A stretch of 64,000 nucleotides of DNA, taken from the NCBI RefSeq assembly GCF_030272615.1, contig NC_081405.1:652632920-652696919 (forward strand), in the 5' to 3' direction. The DNA comes from Cryptomeria japonica (lineage: Eukaryota > Streptophyta > Pinopsida > Cupressales > Cupressaceae). This document shows, piece after piece, positions 23,684 through 34,347 of the stretch. The stretch's first letter is position 1. Each line of letters opens with the position of its first letter. Below the pieces are notes generated by a model, which did not search any database, had not been told where the DNA came from, and was given only the letters and a program-made list of their open reading frames with translations. The translations under genes were made by a program, and so were the position numbers.

Positions 23684-23891
23684 ATACCAGAATCTACAAC
23701 TCGATCAAATAAACACATAGCATAATAAAATCAATATAGAATTAAGTATCTCTAGTTGATTCATCATATCAAATAGAGAGTGGTGTATGTGCAAACACCA
23801 GATCACCAAAACAACTCTCTGCAACACCAAAACATAGGAATATGTTGACATCAACGAAAACAACATATCTTAGCAGCAACAATATCCAACA

Positions 23892-23912
23892 TCTCCCCCT
23901 TTGGCATTGATG
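23892..23912 (-). other. Polypurine tract of element D
   Basis: TCTCCCCCTTTGG reads on the minus strand as CCAAAGGGGGAGA, directly before the 3' LTR. Such tracts prime plus-strand DNA synthesis in LTR elements. A matching GCCAAAGGGGGA-type tract occurs in element A before its 3' LTR. Confidence 0.8.
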
Positions 23913-24225
23913 GAAACATATGAATATGAAAAATAATCAAGGAAAAGGAATAAATCAACACTAGCAATCTCCCCTTAGATCATGCACACAATGCTTCCAA
24001 GATAAGGCAGATTTTCACATGCTTCTCTCCTCCTTTGACAACAATGCCAAAGACATAAACAAATCATACTTCTCTTCCTCTAAGAAGGACAATATGTCCT
24101 CCTTAGGATAAAATCACACACTGAACCATACACTGACTACCTCGGCTAAGTAGCAGCACAAATTCATCAACTCGGATAAGAAGATAAGGTTGTGAAGTCC
24201 AACGGATTGATGCATCTCAATGCAT

Positions 24226-25640
24226 CTAGTTCTCATCACGATGGGCAGAGACCCCTAACTTGTATCTCAAATATACAAATGTATTTGTAAGAAAAGGCTT
24301 AGTAAAAATATTTACAATCTGATCCTTTGTAGATACATACTCCAATTTGACTTCTTCATCACTGACATTCTTCCTCAAGAAGTGATACTTAATTGATATA
24401 TGCTTTGTTTTAGAGTGCAATATTGGATTCTTGGAAATATTAATAGCACTTGAATTGTCATAATATATAACAATAGACTCATCATATACAACTCTAATAT
24501 CCTTCAACATCTTTTTCATCCAAACTACTTGAGTACATTTGCTAGTAGTAGCAATGTATTCAACTTCAGCAGTAGATAGAGATATAGCATCTTGTTTCTT
24601 ACTTGCCCATGAAACCATCTTCTTCCCCAAAAAGAAAGCTTCATCGATAGTTCTCTTTTGGTCATCAACATCACCTACCCAAACAAAATTAGTATAAGCA
24701 CATAACATGAAATCATCATTCTTCAGATACTGCAAACTATAATCAACAGTCCCCTTCAAGTATCTAAAAAATCCTCTTCGCAGCAGTAACATGACTCTCT
24801 TAAGGATCTGCAGCTTGAAATCTGGCACAAAGACAAACAACATGCATAATATTTGGTCTAGTCTGAGTCAAATACAATAGTCCACCAACCATAGATCTAT
24901 ACAAGGTCCGATTAGCTTTTGAAGATTCATCTTGCTTAGATAACTTGCATCCAGTCACCATAGGAGTTCCAACAGGTTTGGAGTCATCTAACCCAAACTT
25001 ATTCAACTGTTCCTTCACATACTTAGATTGAGAAATGAAAATGCCTTTAATAATCTATGTAATCTGCAATCCTAAAAAGAATTTCATCTCACCTATCATA
25101 GACATCTCAAACTTTTTCTGCATATCATCAGTAAACTTCATGCTCAAATCATCACCTCTTCCAAAAATAATGTCATCAACAAACACTTCAACAATCAAGA
25201 TGTTATCATTATCAACCTTAAAGTATAAAATATTGTCAGTAGTACCTTTACAAGATCCCAACTTCATCAAATACTTGTCTAATCTAGCATACCAGGCTCT
25301 AGGGGCTTGTTTAAGTCCATGTCGTTATTTCTTCAACCTGCATACCATGTCTCCTTCATCTGATAATGAAAATCCATCTAGTTGTTCAATGTAGGCTTCC
25401 TCTTTAAGATCACCATTTAAAAAGGTTGACTTGAGATCCATCTGATATACCTTGAAATTATTATAAAAAGCATATGTAAGAAGTAATCTAATAGCTCCAA
25501 TTCTAGCTACCAGAGGGAAAGTCTCCTCATAATTAATCCCTTACATCTATGAGCATCATTTTCATACCAATCTTTCTTTGTTTTTAACCACCTCACCGGC
25601 TTCATTCAATTTATTCCAAAACACCCATTTTGTACCAATC
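24226..25640 (-). pseudogene. Copia reverse transcriptase and RNase H (element D)
   Basis: On the minus strand, degenerate RT sequence from about 25640 leads to the catalytic block FVDDIIFGRGDDL (about 25190), then KKFEMSMIGEMKFFLGLQI. Next come GLDDSKPVGTPMVTG and GLLYLTQTRPNIMHVV (25018-24800). RNase H follows with FFRYLKGTVDYSLQYL, SWASKKQDAISLSTAEVEY, VIYYDNSSAINISKNP, KTKHISIKYHFLR and IVNIFTKPF, ending at 24226. In the RNase H start the usual D-A-D-W block reads YTNFVWVGD, so catalytic Asp residues are changed. Several frameshifts separate the pieces. Confidence 0.88.
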
Positions 25641-25966
25641 ACATTCTTGTCTTTAGGTCTCAGAACAAGTTCCCATGTGTTATTCTTCTCAACCTATTTC
25701 AACTCTTCTTTCATAGCTTTTATCCAATTCTCATCCTTACAAGCTTCAGCAACATCCTTAGGTTCAATCTTGGAAATCAGACATATTTCTTCAACTGCAA
25801 TCCTTCTCCTAGTCATCACACCTTTATTTTTTTCACCAATAATATGATTCTCTAAATGATTCAATTTCACATACCTTGGAGTCTTCTGATTCTTCTAATT
25901 CTCTGGTTCTTGAACTTTCTCACCAGCAGTAGCAATATCTAGATTAATTGTCTCTATCAGAGCATT

Positions 25967-27069
25967 CTACTTCAAGTTCTCATTCTGCACTTGCTTTGAA
26001 ATGATATCTTGATCATCAAACTCATATCTGCATGCTCTTATATATTTTCCTTGGCATTCATCAACATTCACATTTGCACGTTCCACTATCTTCTTCAACC
26101 TCTTATTGTAACACTGGTAAGCCTTTCTCTTAGTAGAATAATCCAAGAAGATTCCTTCATCACATCTTGCATCAAACTTTCCTATATCCTCATCTCTTTT
26201 GATATAACATTTGCTTCCAAAAACTCTAAAATATCTAACTATAGGAACATGACCAAACTGTAACTCATAAGGAGTTTCACCAGAATCACCTTTTATATGC
26301 ACCCGGTTGAATGTGTAAAAAGGAGTGCAAATTGCTTCTCTCCAAAAGGTCTTTGCAATGTCTCCTTCAATCAACATAGTTCTAGAGTATCCAAAATAGT
26401 TTTGTTCTTTCTTTCAACAACTCCATTCTGGTGAGGGGTTCTAGGAGAAGATAACTATCTTCTAATTTAATTCCTTTCACAAAATGAATCAAACTCACCG
26501 GATGTGAATTCTCCTCCTCTGTTAGATCTCGGGGATTTTAGCTTCAACCCTATCTCTGTCTCCGCCTTAGCTTTGAATATCTTGAATTTATTCAATGCTT
26601 CTGATTTATCCCTTAGAAAAGTAGCCCACGTCATTCTAAAGTAGTCATCAATCAATAACATGAAATATCTATCACCTTGCACACTTCTCACTCTTGTAGG
26701 ACCACACAAATCAGTATGCACAAGATCTAATAATCCATTATATGTATATTTCTTATTCTTAAATGAAGTTCTTGTTTGCTTTCCCAACTGACATTCTTTA
26801 CATATAAGATTAGAAGGTTTCACAATCTTAGGAAAATCTCTAACTTGAGTAGAACTTATCTTAATCATGCAGTCAAAATTAACATGACACATCCTTCTAT
26901 GCCACAACCATCTTTCATCTATCTGAGAAATCAAACAACTTTTCTCACCGACATTCAAGTGAAAGATATTACCTTTAGTCTTAGTCCCTAATGTAATCTC
27001 TATACCTGAGGCATTCAGAATCTTGCATTTACCATTCTTGAATTTCAAATCATATCCCTTATCAACCAT
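25967..27069 (-). pseudogene. Copia integrase (element D)
   Basis: Integrase inserts element DNA into the host genome. A GAG-pre-integrase zinc-type region (WLWHRRMCHVNFDCM, CKECQLGKQ) is followed by the catalytic core: VHTDLCGP carries the first Asp. The block RSNRGGEF has Asn (AAC, plus-strand 26521-26523) where the family has the second catalytic Asp. The Glu block GVVERKN is present at about 26410, after stops near 26464. The C-terminal part TPYELQFGHVPIVRYFRVFG and the tail end at 25967. The Asp-to-Asn change and the stops make it inactive. Confidence 0.87.
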
Positions 27070-28437
27070 CTATCCAACACTCAAAATATTATTCTTTAAA
27101 CCTTCAACATATAAGACATCTTTAGTATTATGCTTACCATCAAAAGAAATAGTTAATCTACCATGAATCACACAAGCTTTATCATCACTTAATCTTACTA
27201 TACCATCATCATACTTCTGCATATTCACAAATTTATTTTTATCACCTGTCATATGATGTGAACAACCATTGTGAATTAACCATTCATCTTTCTCTTCAAT
27301 GTTAGCAGCCAAAACTTTCTCCTCAACAATGCAACTTGTAGAATTCACTGATACCAGATCATCTTCTTTGATAGCAATAAATACAAATTCATTTTTTGAA
27401 TTCATTGATTCTTCATCTGTCACACCTTCATCAACAACATAATAACATTTCTTCTGATATTTGTACTTACGGTTAGGCTTATAGGGATTATCATACTTAT
27501 CATGTCTTTCATATCTATAATTCTTATCAAATTTATCATGCTCATCACATCTTGACATTCTTTCAGGACACCTAGAAGAAAAATGCCCTATCTTATTAAA
27601 AGAGAAACATTTCAAAGGTAACTTTCCATCATACTTATCGGCTCCCTTAGGAAATCTCCGAGCAATAAGTGATTCAATCTCATCCAACTCTTTTTCTTGT
27701 TCTTCCATCTCTCTCATTTCTCTTTCATACCTGGAAACCCTAAATGAACTATCTCTCGGATCATACTTCTGCTTCCCGAATACAGAGGCCTTAAATGCAG
27801 TCTCAAATTTACCATGCGATTCTCCAAATTCACTCAGCTCAAAACCAGTAAGTTGACCAACCAACATGTCTCTTGTCATAGTAGTCATAGTCCAGATCTC
27901 ATCAATAGCAGCAACTTTAGATTTGTAAGCAAGAGGCAAGGATCTCAACACTTTAGCAACACTATTGTCTTCCTCAAGAGTTCCACCAGCACATCTGATG
28001 TTCATAAAAAGTTCATTCACCTTAGCCATAAAGGTTGATATGTTCTTATCATCTCCCATATTCAGCATCTCATACTTTCCTTTCAAGCTCTGCAACTTAG
28101 CAACTTTGACATATTTATCTTCTTCATACAAGGTCTCTAACTTCTCCCAGATCTCATGTGTAGTCTGCAAGCCCATCACATTAGTGATCTTTGAATCGGT
28201 CAAGGCACTCAGTAATGCTTCCTTATCTCTTATGTTATGTTCATCATCCTTAATCTCAATAGCAGTAACCGGACCATTCTGAGGAACAATATAGGCATTT
28301 TTTGTAATCTTCCAATAATCTTCTCCAAGACACTTCAAATGACACTCCATCTGATCCTTCCATATAGTGTAATTTTTTCCATCAAACCTAGGAGTCTCTT
28401 TCTTGAACACATAGGTTTCCATGCCGGATCTCCTCAA
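27070..28437 (-). pseudogene. Copia gag and protease, 455 codons (element D)
   Basis: The longest retroelement frame in the window. It begins METYVFKKETPRFDGKNYTIW and carries the UBN2-type gag (MECHLKCLGEDYW, LLSALTDSKITNVMG, WEKLETLYE) over about residues 6-215. The zinc knuckle near residue 280 reads CFSFNKIGHFSSRC, with Phe in place of the second Cys. A KYD/ERHDKYD-rich charged stretch follows. The protease site near residue 390 reads EWLIHNGCSHHMTGD where the family has D-S-G, so the catalytic Asp is His (plus-strand 27271-27273). The frame ends at TAG, probably a changed CAG, just before MVDKGY of the integrase part. Confidence 0.9.
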
Positions 28438-28464
28438 GTGGTCAAGCTTCTTCTAGAGGATCTA

Positions 28465-28476
28465 GCTCTGATACCA
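28465..28476 (-). other. Primer binding site of element D
   Basis: GCTCTGATACCA reads on the minus strand as TGGTATCAGAGC, the standard initiator tRNA-Met primer site. It lies two bases inside the 5' LTR boundary. Confidence 0.92.
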
Positions 28477-28478
28477 AT

Positions 28479-29836
28479 TGTTGGCAACAACAATGAAGGA
28501 AAACTAAGAGGGGGGGTATCAGTTTTCACCGGATTAAACAAATTAAGCACAATCTTAGATTTGATCAACTACAACAAGAATAAAGATAAACACAATAACA
28601 ACAACACAAATAGCACCAAAAATTTTGACGTGGAAAACCTGGTTAAGGGAAAAACCAGGTGGGTTCAACCTACCCACAATCACTAGATGATACTTTGCAA
28701 TAGTATGTGTAAATATTACAATGGGGAATGCACATGCATTCAGGCACAATTCCTAGATCTCACTGCTCAAAATATGATGACCTATAAGGCTATAACCCTC
28801 AGGGAAGGCTCACTACCTTATGATAATATTCAGACTATAATCTAGTTAAGATGAACTAAAATAATAGCATCTCCTAATGTTTGATGACAATTCTAGTTAA
28901 GTACAATTGTCTGCCTTGCAACACTCTACTTAATACACCACACCAAAAGATAAATTCGCTTGTTCACACATACGCCACCCTCTAGTAGCAGACACAATAT
29001 CCATACCCAAATTACATGTATACTATAACACCTATTTATACAAATCATCAACCTTGACTACAAGGTCGGCCAAACCCTCAACACCTAATTACAAAATTAC
29101 CTCACATGATACATAAATAAACCACTAGACCAATACAATATCATGACAACATAGCATGGACCCAAATCAATCTCCTTGAATGTGCAACACCACCAGAAAT
29201 CTCGTCAAGATCAATCGCAACACGCTACACCACTGAAAAGGTTGCATAACACGAAGAATATCACCAAACCCATAAGATCTTCAATAACATGCACAATGAT
29301 CAATGCAGACCACCAAAAAAAATAGGACACGATTAGGAAACAACAACAAGTACATTAGAATCATCCTCAATAGCTACACCAACACTACTTAATCAAATCT
29401 TCATCGATCAACACACTAATACTCAAGAACACTCAACAAAAGCAACTCAGACAAGAAAGATAACTTGCAGAGTACCAAATCACGAACCATTTGAATTGAA
29501 GATACACACGAACGTCCCAAACAATCTCCTAAATCTGCAACACAAGATATAATCATTCTGGAGCACAATGGATCAAACACCAAAACACTGCAACATTGAA
29601 CAATAAAAACCAATCTTCATATCGGAAACCACAACTCGATCAAATTGGCACATACAAATATGAAATCATTACAAAATGAGGTATCTCTAGTTGATTCAGT
29701 ATATCTAACAAATAAACCAACCAGATCAATTCATTGCAAACACCGGATCACTAAAACAACTCTCTGCAACACCAAAACACAAGAATATGTTGACATCAAT
29801 GACAACAACATATCCTAGTAGCAACAATATCCAACA
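28479..29836 (-). repeat. 5' LTR of element D (intact, 1358 bp)
   Basis: It reads TGTTGGATATTGTTGC...GTTGCCAACA on the minus strand. It is the uninterrupted reference for the split LTR at 3350-23891 and fixes where A, B and C were inserted. A TATA-like GTATAAATAGG (minus strand) lies at about 29034-29044. Confidence 0.92.
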
Positions 29837-31478
29837 TGTGTCTCAATAGGTTGTTTGAATTAATGAGGTGCAACCTCGTCATCTTCTATGATGCAACAAA
29901 TTCCCCATGCTTGCTAGGTAGACATAGTTAACAAGGACTCGACGCGACCACAACTTCCCTTCTAATGTGGTTATAAGGATAGTTAAAACATATAGTAAGT
30001 CTAATAAAAGTATAAAAAAACAAGTAAAACTAAGACAATCCCAAGACTCATCACATAGACCATTGTTGGTCCATTAATGAAGATATTATTTGGAGCTTGT
30101 TTATTTAAGAATCATTTTCACATCCAAGCTCCTAAATTTGAATCTCATTCTCCTTTAGCTTGCTTATTTTTATACATAAATTTCACCTCGATAAACTTCT
30201 CAATCTCATTTATTTTCAAATATTTTAAATGTTACTATGTGCCTTAATGAAACTAAATAGAGACTACTTTTTAGTCAATCTAACTTTGACATCTACCATT
30301 CATAAACTCAATTTGATGTATCCATTTATTTTCCTTAGATTCTTTGAATCTTTAAATGTGTTGTTATTGGAGGAATCCAAAACTATAAAATATATGGGTT
30401 TTAAACATTTTTTTACTAAGTTCTATTATTATTTTAGATATGATTTCTTTACAGAACTCATCATGATATTTTTTTTTCACTTCTCTAAAGACTTGGTGGG
30501 CCTTAAACCATTTTATTTTTGAATTCTAGATCTATAAGTTTTCCACTATGCACCTTTTAATATCAACAATCTTGCTTGACCTATGTATCAAATAAACCCA
30601 ATTACTTGGTTGAGTTGAATATTTTCACTTGATTTTTTCTAAAATGCTATCCCTCCTAACCTAACACATTGGAAATTCTGATGTACGAAACTATACATGT
30701 CCTTCTAATATGAAGTGTTTTGTTAAGAATATTAGCTAATTATTTATTTCAAGAGTTTCCACTTGACATGTGCAGTGAATTCAAATTCTTACAATCAACA
30801 TTTTTTACTACTAATTTGATTGCAAGCAAGATTAACATCAAGTGAATTAACATTTTTAATATTTAATGTGAAGTGAAAATAAATTTCCTCTTAGCATTTG
30901 ATACTTGTTTCTTTATAGTACATGACTACTAAACTATAATATTGATCCATATTTTAGCATTATTTATCTTCCCTTTAAGATGTAACGCATCTCATAAATA
31001 AATATTAGCTTCTAATTCTTGGTGCTAGAACTTCCACTTTAGAGCAAATAGATTTATAGTCCGAACACATCTCGACACAAATGTTAAATGAAGACTTATC
31101 ACTAGAAAAATCTCTAACAAAAGCTTAGTTTTAAAAGAACTACCACCATCTATAAACTAGAAAATCTATTGTAAGAGTTGAATATCTTTGAGACTCTTTT
31201 CTTTAGTACAATAGACATATGTTTACTTTCTTTGTTTCTAGTTTGAGAAACTGTATATTTGAATGTTGTATTATTGAATTTTATATAGGAGTTATCCATG
31301 TGAAGAATTCTTAGATTTCAAGGGATTATTATTTACACAATGTGAGTGGTGTGTGCTCATAATTAACCTACACATTCTTTTAGTGTCATTGTGATTAACG
31401 TGCGATGCTTGTGTTTCCTTTGAACATTGCATGTACTTACTTTCAACCTTGATTAATACATATCCTTACAAATAATGT
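29837..31478. other. AT-rich stretch between elements D and G
   Basis: No intact frame of interest. A minus-strand reading around 30640-31060 includes LANILNKTL, which recalls the copia RNase H ending LADIxTKPL and is listed separately as a weak relic. I see nothing else here. Confidence 0.5.
30640..31060 (-). pseudogene. Possible very old copia RNase H relic
   Basis: On the minus strand, fragments read NSLDVNLACNQIS and then HMSSGNS, stop, LANILNKTLH. They recall the family run of TKHIEVDRHFI followed by QLADILTKPL, at about the right spacing. Many stops interrupt it and no other RT block could be placed with confidence. It could be chance similarity. Confidence 0.3.
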
Positions 31479-31847
31479 TGTTAGAGTATTCGGGTATTTA
31501 CTTGATTAATTAAACATTCTTTGTTTAATTATTTAAGTTCCCTTTATCTCTATTACACTTAAGCTAACTTTAGGTGCATATAATTAATTGTTTTAATTAA
31601 TTATTATGTGCAAACCTAGGTTTTCCCTTTTTAGGGTTTCTTGACCTATTAAAGGTTGAGTTCTTTCTTTTCATTGTAAGAATCACATTACATATTTTTG
31701 TGAATATTGAGCTCTCTCTTTTTGAGCATATTCTCTGTGTTTTGTATGTTCTTCAGATTTTGCTTCATTGCTTCTTCTTGTAACAGGTTATTCAGCTTGC
31801 AGAAGATCTTCAGGCTCCTGTGGTGTTGTATTTTCTCAACTCCTATA
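31479..31847 (+). repeat. 5' LTR of element G
   Basis: Starts TGTTAGAGTATTCGGG and ends CTCAACTCCTATA. The ending TA in place of the usual CA is shared by both LTRs, so it was present when the element inserted. The LTR contains long AATTAATT-rich runs upstream and a CT-rich end. Confidence 0.93.
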
Positions 31848-31860
31848 TGGTATCAGAGCG
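31848..31860 (+). other. Primer binding site of element G
   Basis: TGGTATCAGAGCG directly follows the 5' LTR and matches the initiator tRNA-Met primer site used by plant copia elements. Confidence 0.92.
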
Positions 31861-32181
31861 TGGATCTGCAGCTGCCTGTTCTTGTTTTGAGATTTTTGGC
31901 TTTGGAAGTAGATCTGGGGTTTCAGGAATTTTTTTGTGTACCTAGGGTTTGAGCTTTTTTTCTGAGCACTTTGGACCTAAACGGACCTCACCATCATGCT
32001 CAGAAGGCCCGAAAACCCCTATGGTCATATAAAATTTGACCTATTTTGGTTCCTGAGCCTCTGGGAGCAATTTTTTTCTCAGATCTAGGCCGTACGGCCC
32101 TGGCACGCAGATCGAGAAAAAAAATTTAAAAAAAATAAATAAAAATTTGCCTTTTTACGGCATGCAGGCCGAAATTTTCTT

Positions 32182-32940
32182 TTGAAAAAAAAAAGGGGAG
32201 ATTTGTTTCTTTTTAAGAAAAAAAAAAATTTGGGGGAAAGTTTTTTTTGGGGTTTGTGGGTACCGCAGGGTACCGGACTGACAGGCTTGTCAGACCTGTC
32301 AGTCCGGCCCCTGCGGCCCCCGCCGGTGGCCCCTCCGTCCTTTTTCAGACGCCGCCGCTATTCCTCCGGCTCCCCACGGCCTGTCTTCGCCGGCCGCCGC
32401 TGCTATTTTTTCCGGCCGCCACCGACCCGGTCTCCGACTCTCGCCGACCGCTTCGTCGCCTCCCTGCGCTGCGCTGCCCGGTCCACCGCCGCCTGTCGCC
32501 GCCGGCCAGCTCGCCCGGCCGCCGCTTCCTTTCCGGATGCCGCTTCCGCCAGCCACTGCGCCCTCCGCCGACCGCCGCTTCCTTTCCGGTCGTTGCCGCT
32601 AGTCTCTCCGCCAGTGCAGCACTGCGCCCGCCGCCGGCCGCTGCTCCCCGCCAGCTCCGCGCTCAGCACTGGCCAGCGCCTCCGGCCCGCCTGGCCCCTT
32701 TTCCCCGCTGGCCCCCGCTCCACCACCGGGCCGCCACCCGGTCGCCGCCCTGCCACCCGGCCGCCACCGGAGCTCCGCTCCCTGGCCACCGGACCACCAA
32801 CAGGCCACCAGACCCCTTTTTTGGGCCTTTTATGGGGGGGTTTGGTTTTTTGGCCCTATCTTGGGCATACGGAGTCGGATTTTGGTGAACAGATAGGCGT
32901 CGGAAAGCTGGTTCTGAAGCCGACCTCATGGTGTTGGTAA
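32182..32940 (+). CDS. GC-rich Pro/Arg-rich open frame inside element G, function unknown
   Basis: A 252-codon frame whose central part (about residues 35-215) is almost wholly Pro, Arg, Ala and Ser. It is built from CCGCC- and GGCC-type words, such as RRPARPAAASFPDAASASH. Overlapping frames on both strands are also open, which is expected from extreme base composition and argues against real coding. I recognise no domain. It could be a captured host or foreign GC-rich segment, or non-coding RNA sequence needed by the element. I would not call it a protein gene without transcript evidence. Confidence 0.2.
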   Translation: MKKKRGDLFLFKKKKNLGESFFWGLWVPQGTGLTGLSDLSVRPLRPPPVAPPSFFRRRRYSSGSPRPVFAGRRCYFFRPPPTRSPTLADRFVASLRCAARSTAACRRRPARPAAASFPDAASASHCALRRPPLPFRSLPLVSPPVQHCARRRPLLPASSALSTGQRLRPAWPLFPAGPRSTTGPPPGRRPATRPPPELRSLATGPPTGHQTPFLGLLWGGLVFWPYLGHTESDFGEQIGVGKLVLKPTSWCW

Positions 32941-33968
32941 TTTATTCCAATTTTATTGTTTGACTGTGTTTTTTTTTCAGTCAAATTGAGGTCTCTTTTT
33001 TGCACTCCGGGAGACGTAGAATGAGCATCCGACCTCCGTTTTTCGAAAACTTTATATTTTCGGAAAGCGTGTTCTGTGTACTTTCCAGAAATATGAGTTT
33101 TTTTCCAGATTCTGGTCCATGCATATTTTATTCAGTTTTTTGCTTTTAAGCACTCTGGTGGATATCGTGGTTGTTTCAGGTCCTGGGATCTCTTTTCTAA
33201 GTAGGGTGTCTCTGTTTTGATTCTCGTTTCTATTTCTAGTCTTCTTATCATTGTAGCTTGTAATTATGCAAACGCACTGAGATAAAGTGCCATCATGCAT
33301 TGTTTACTTGGAATCTTGCATATCTTGTGTCTTGTTGTACACGCACTGTTGATCAAGTGCCATGAGGGGGTTGATGTTTGCTTTTGTTTGCCATCTTCCT
33401 TTGTCAAGTGAGTGTTCCTTCCACGACATTCGCCTCATGATGATGTGTCTCAGCACCTTTGATGTTCTTGGTTCTTCGTCATGCAGTTGTTTTTGGCTAT
33501 CTTTTTCAATGTTCCTGTCCCTCTCCCACTTCCGCATTATGGGGAGGTTTATCCTGTTGGTTCTAATGCTTCCGTGGTTCGATTGATCAGCTCTTCAGGC
33601 TTTGGTTTCTCATGCCATCTGTATCTTCGATTTCAGTTGTTTTGCTTTGTTTGCCTCCTGATTCGAGTAGTGTCATTTGAGGGCACTCATACAGATTACA
33701 GTCTTCTCTACCTGGTCATGTTCTAGTTTAGTAGATGTTCTTCAGATCAACAGTTATTCTTCGACAGAGTTTGCAGGGTCTTCATGCTTCAGTGATATTT
33801 TTTCCATCTCTTTTTGGAGTAGAGTTTTGTTCCCACGTGGTTTTCTCTATTTCTCCAGTTCATAGAGATTTCATTGTATTTGGGTACCTGATCAGGCCTT
33901 GTTGCCGGGACCCATCTTTCATGCTTTCAGTAGTTGTTCTAGGTTTTAGCTTCTCCCTAAGTCTAGCT

Positions 33969-33978
33969 TAAGGGGGGG
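33969..33978 (+). other. Polypurine tract of element G
   Basis: TAAGGGGGGG lies immediately before the 3' LTR at 33979, in the position where plus-strand DNA synthesis is primed. Confidence 0.88.
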
Positions 33979-34347
33979 TGTTAGAGTATTCGGGTATTTA
34001 CTTGATTAATTAAACATTCTTTGTTTAATTATTTAAGTTCCCTTTATCTCTATTACACTTAAGCTAACTTTAGGTGCATATAATTAATTGTTTTAATTAA
34101 TTATTATGTGCAAACCTAGGTTTTCCCTTTTTAGGGTTTCTTGACCTATTAAAGGTTGAGTTCTTTCTTTTCATTGTAAGAATCACATTACATATTTTTG
34201 TGAATATTGAGCTCTCTCTTTTTGAGCATATTCTCTGTGTTTTGTATGTTCTTCAGATTTTGCTTCATTGCTTCTCCTTGTAACAGGTTATTCAGCTTGC
34301 AGAAGATCTTCAGGCTCCTGTGGTGTTGTATTTTCTCAACTCCTATA
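33979..34347 (+). repeat. 3' LTR of element G
   Basis: Lies exactly 2500 bases downstream of the 5' LTR. It is identical apart from one C for T, by eye, and is followed by the AATGT target duplication. Confidence 0.93.

Larger units (their letters stand above)
3350..23891 (-). repeat. Left (3') LTR of element D, in four pieces
   Basis: The pieces 3350-3574, 9285-9512, 18000-18647 and 23689-23891 align in order and without large gaps to the intact LTR at 28479-29836. For example, GGGAATGCACATG continues into CATTCAGGCACA without interruption in the intact copy, whereas here element A sits between them. The LTR ends with ATCCAACA at 23891 and is followed by a pyrimidine tract, the reverse of a polypurine tract. 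Confidence 0.9.
3350..29836 (-). mobile_element. Ty1-copia LTR retrotransposon D, carrying three nested elements in its left LTR
   Basis: The element reads on the minus strand in the order gag, protease, integrase, RT, RNase H (28437 down to 24226), which is the Ty1-copia order. Its 5' LTR is 28479-29836. Its 3' LTR is 3350-23891 but is split by elements A, B and C. A tRNA-Met type primer site sits next to the 5' LTR and a polypurine tract next to the 3' LTR. Without the insertions the element would be about 7.3 kb. The outer flanks (TAACG left, TGTGT right) do not form a matching target duplication, unlike the inserted elements. Stops and changed catalytic residues make it non-functional. 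Confidence 0.9.
31479..34347 (+). mobile_element. Young non-autonomous LTR retrotransposon G (2869 bp)
   Basis: Two 369-bp LTRs (31479-31847 and 33979-34347) differ at one base by my reading (T/C near 31777/34277). An exact 5-bp target duplication AATGT flanks the element (31474-31478 and 34348-34352). A primer site TGGTATCAGAGCG follows the 5' LTR, and TAAGGGGGGG precedes the 3' LTR. The 2131-bp interior has no gag, protease, RT or integrase. The short LTR, primer site and G-rich tract suggest a copia parent supplying proteins in trans; this is an inference. Its interior carries a GC-rich block at about 32279-32815. Confidence 0.93.

Noticed and set aside
32299-32929. Several long minus-strand frames in the GC-rich block of element G
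   Set aside because: Low stop-codon frequency in very GC-rich DNA opens frames on both strands. The sequences are low-complexity Gly/Arg/Ala.
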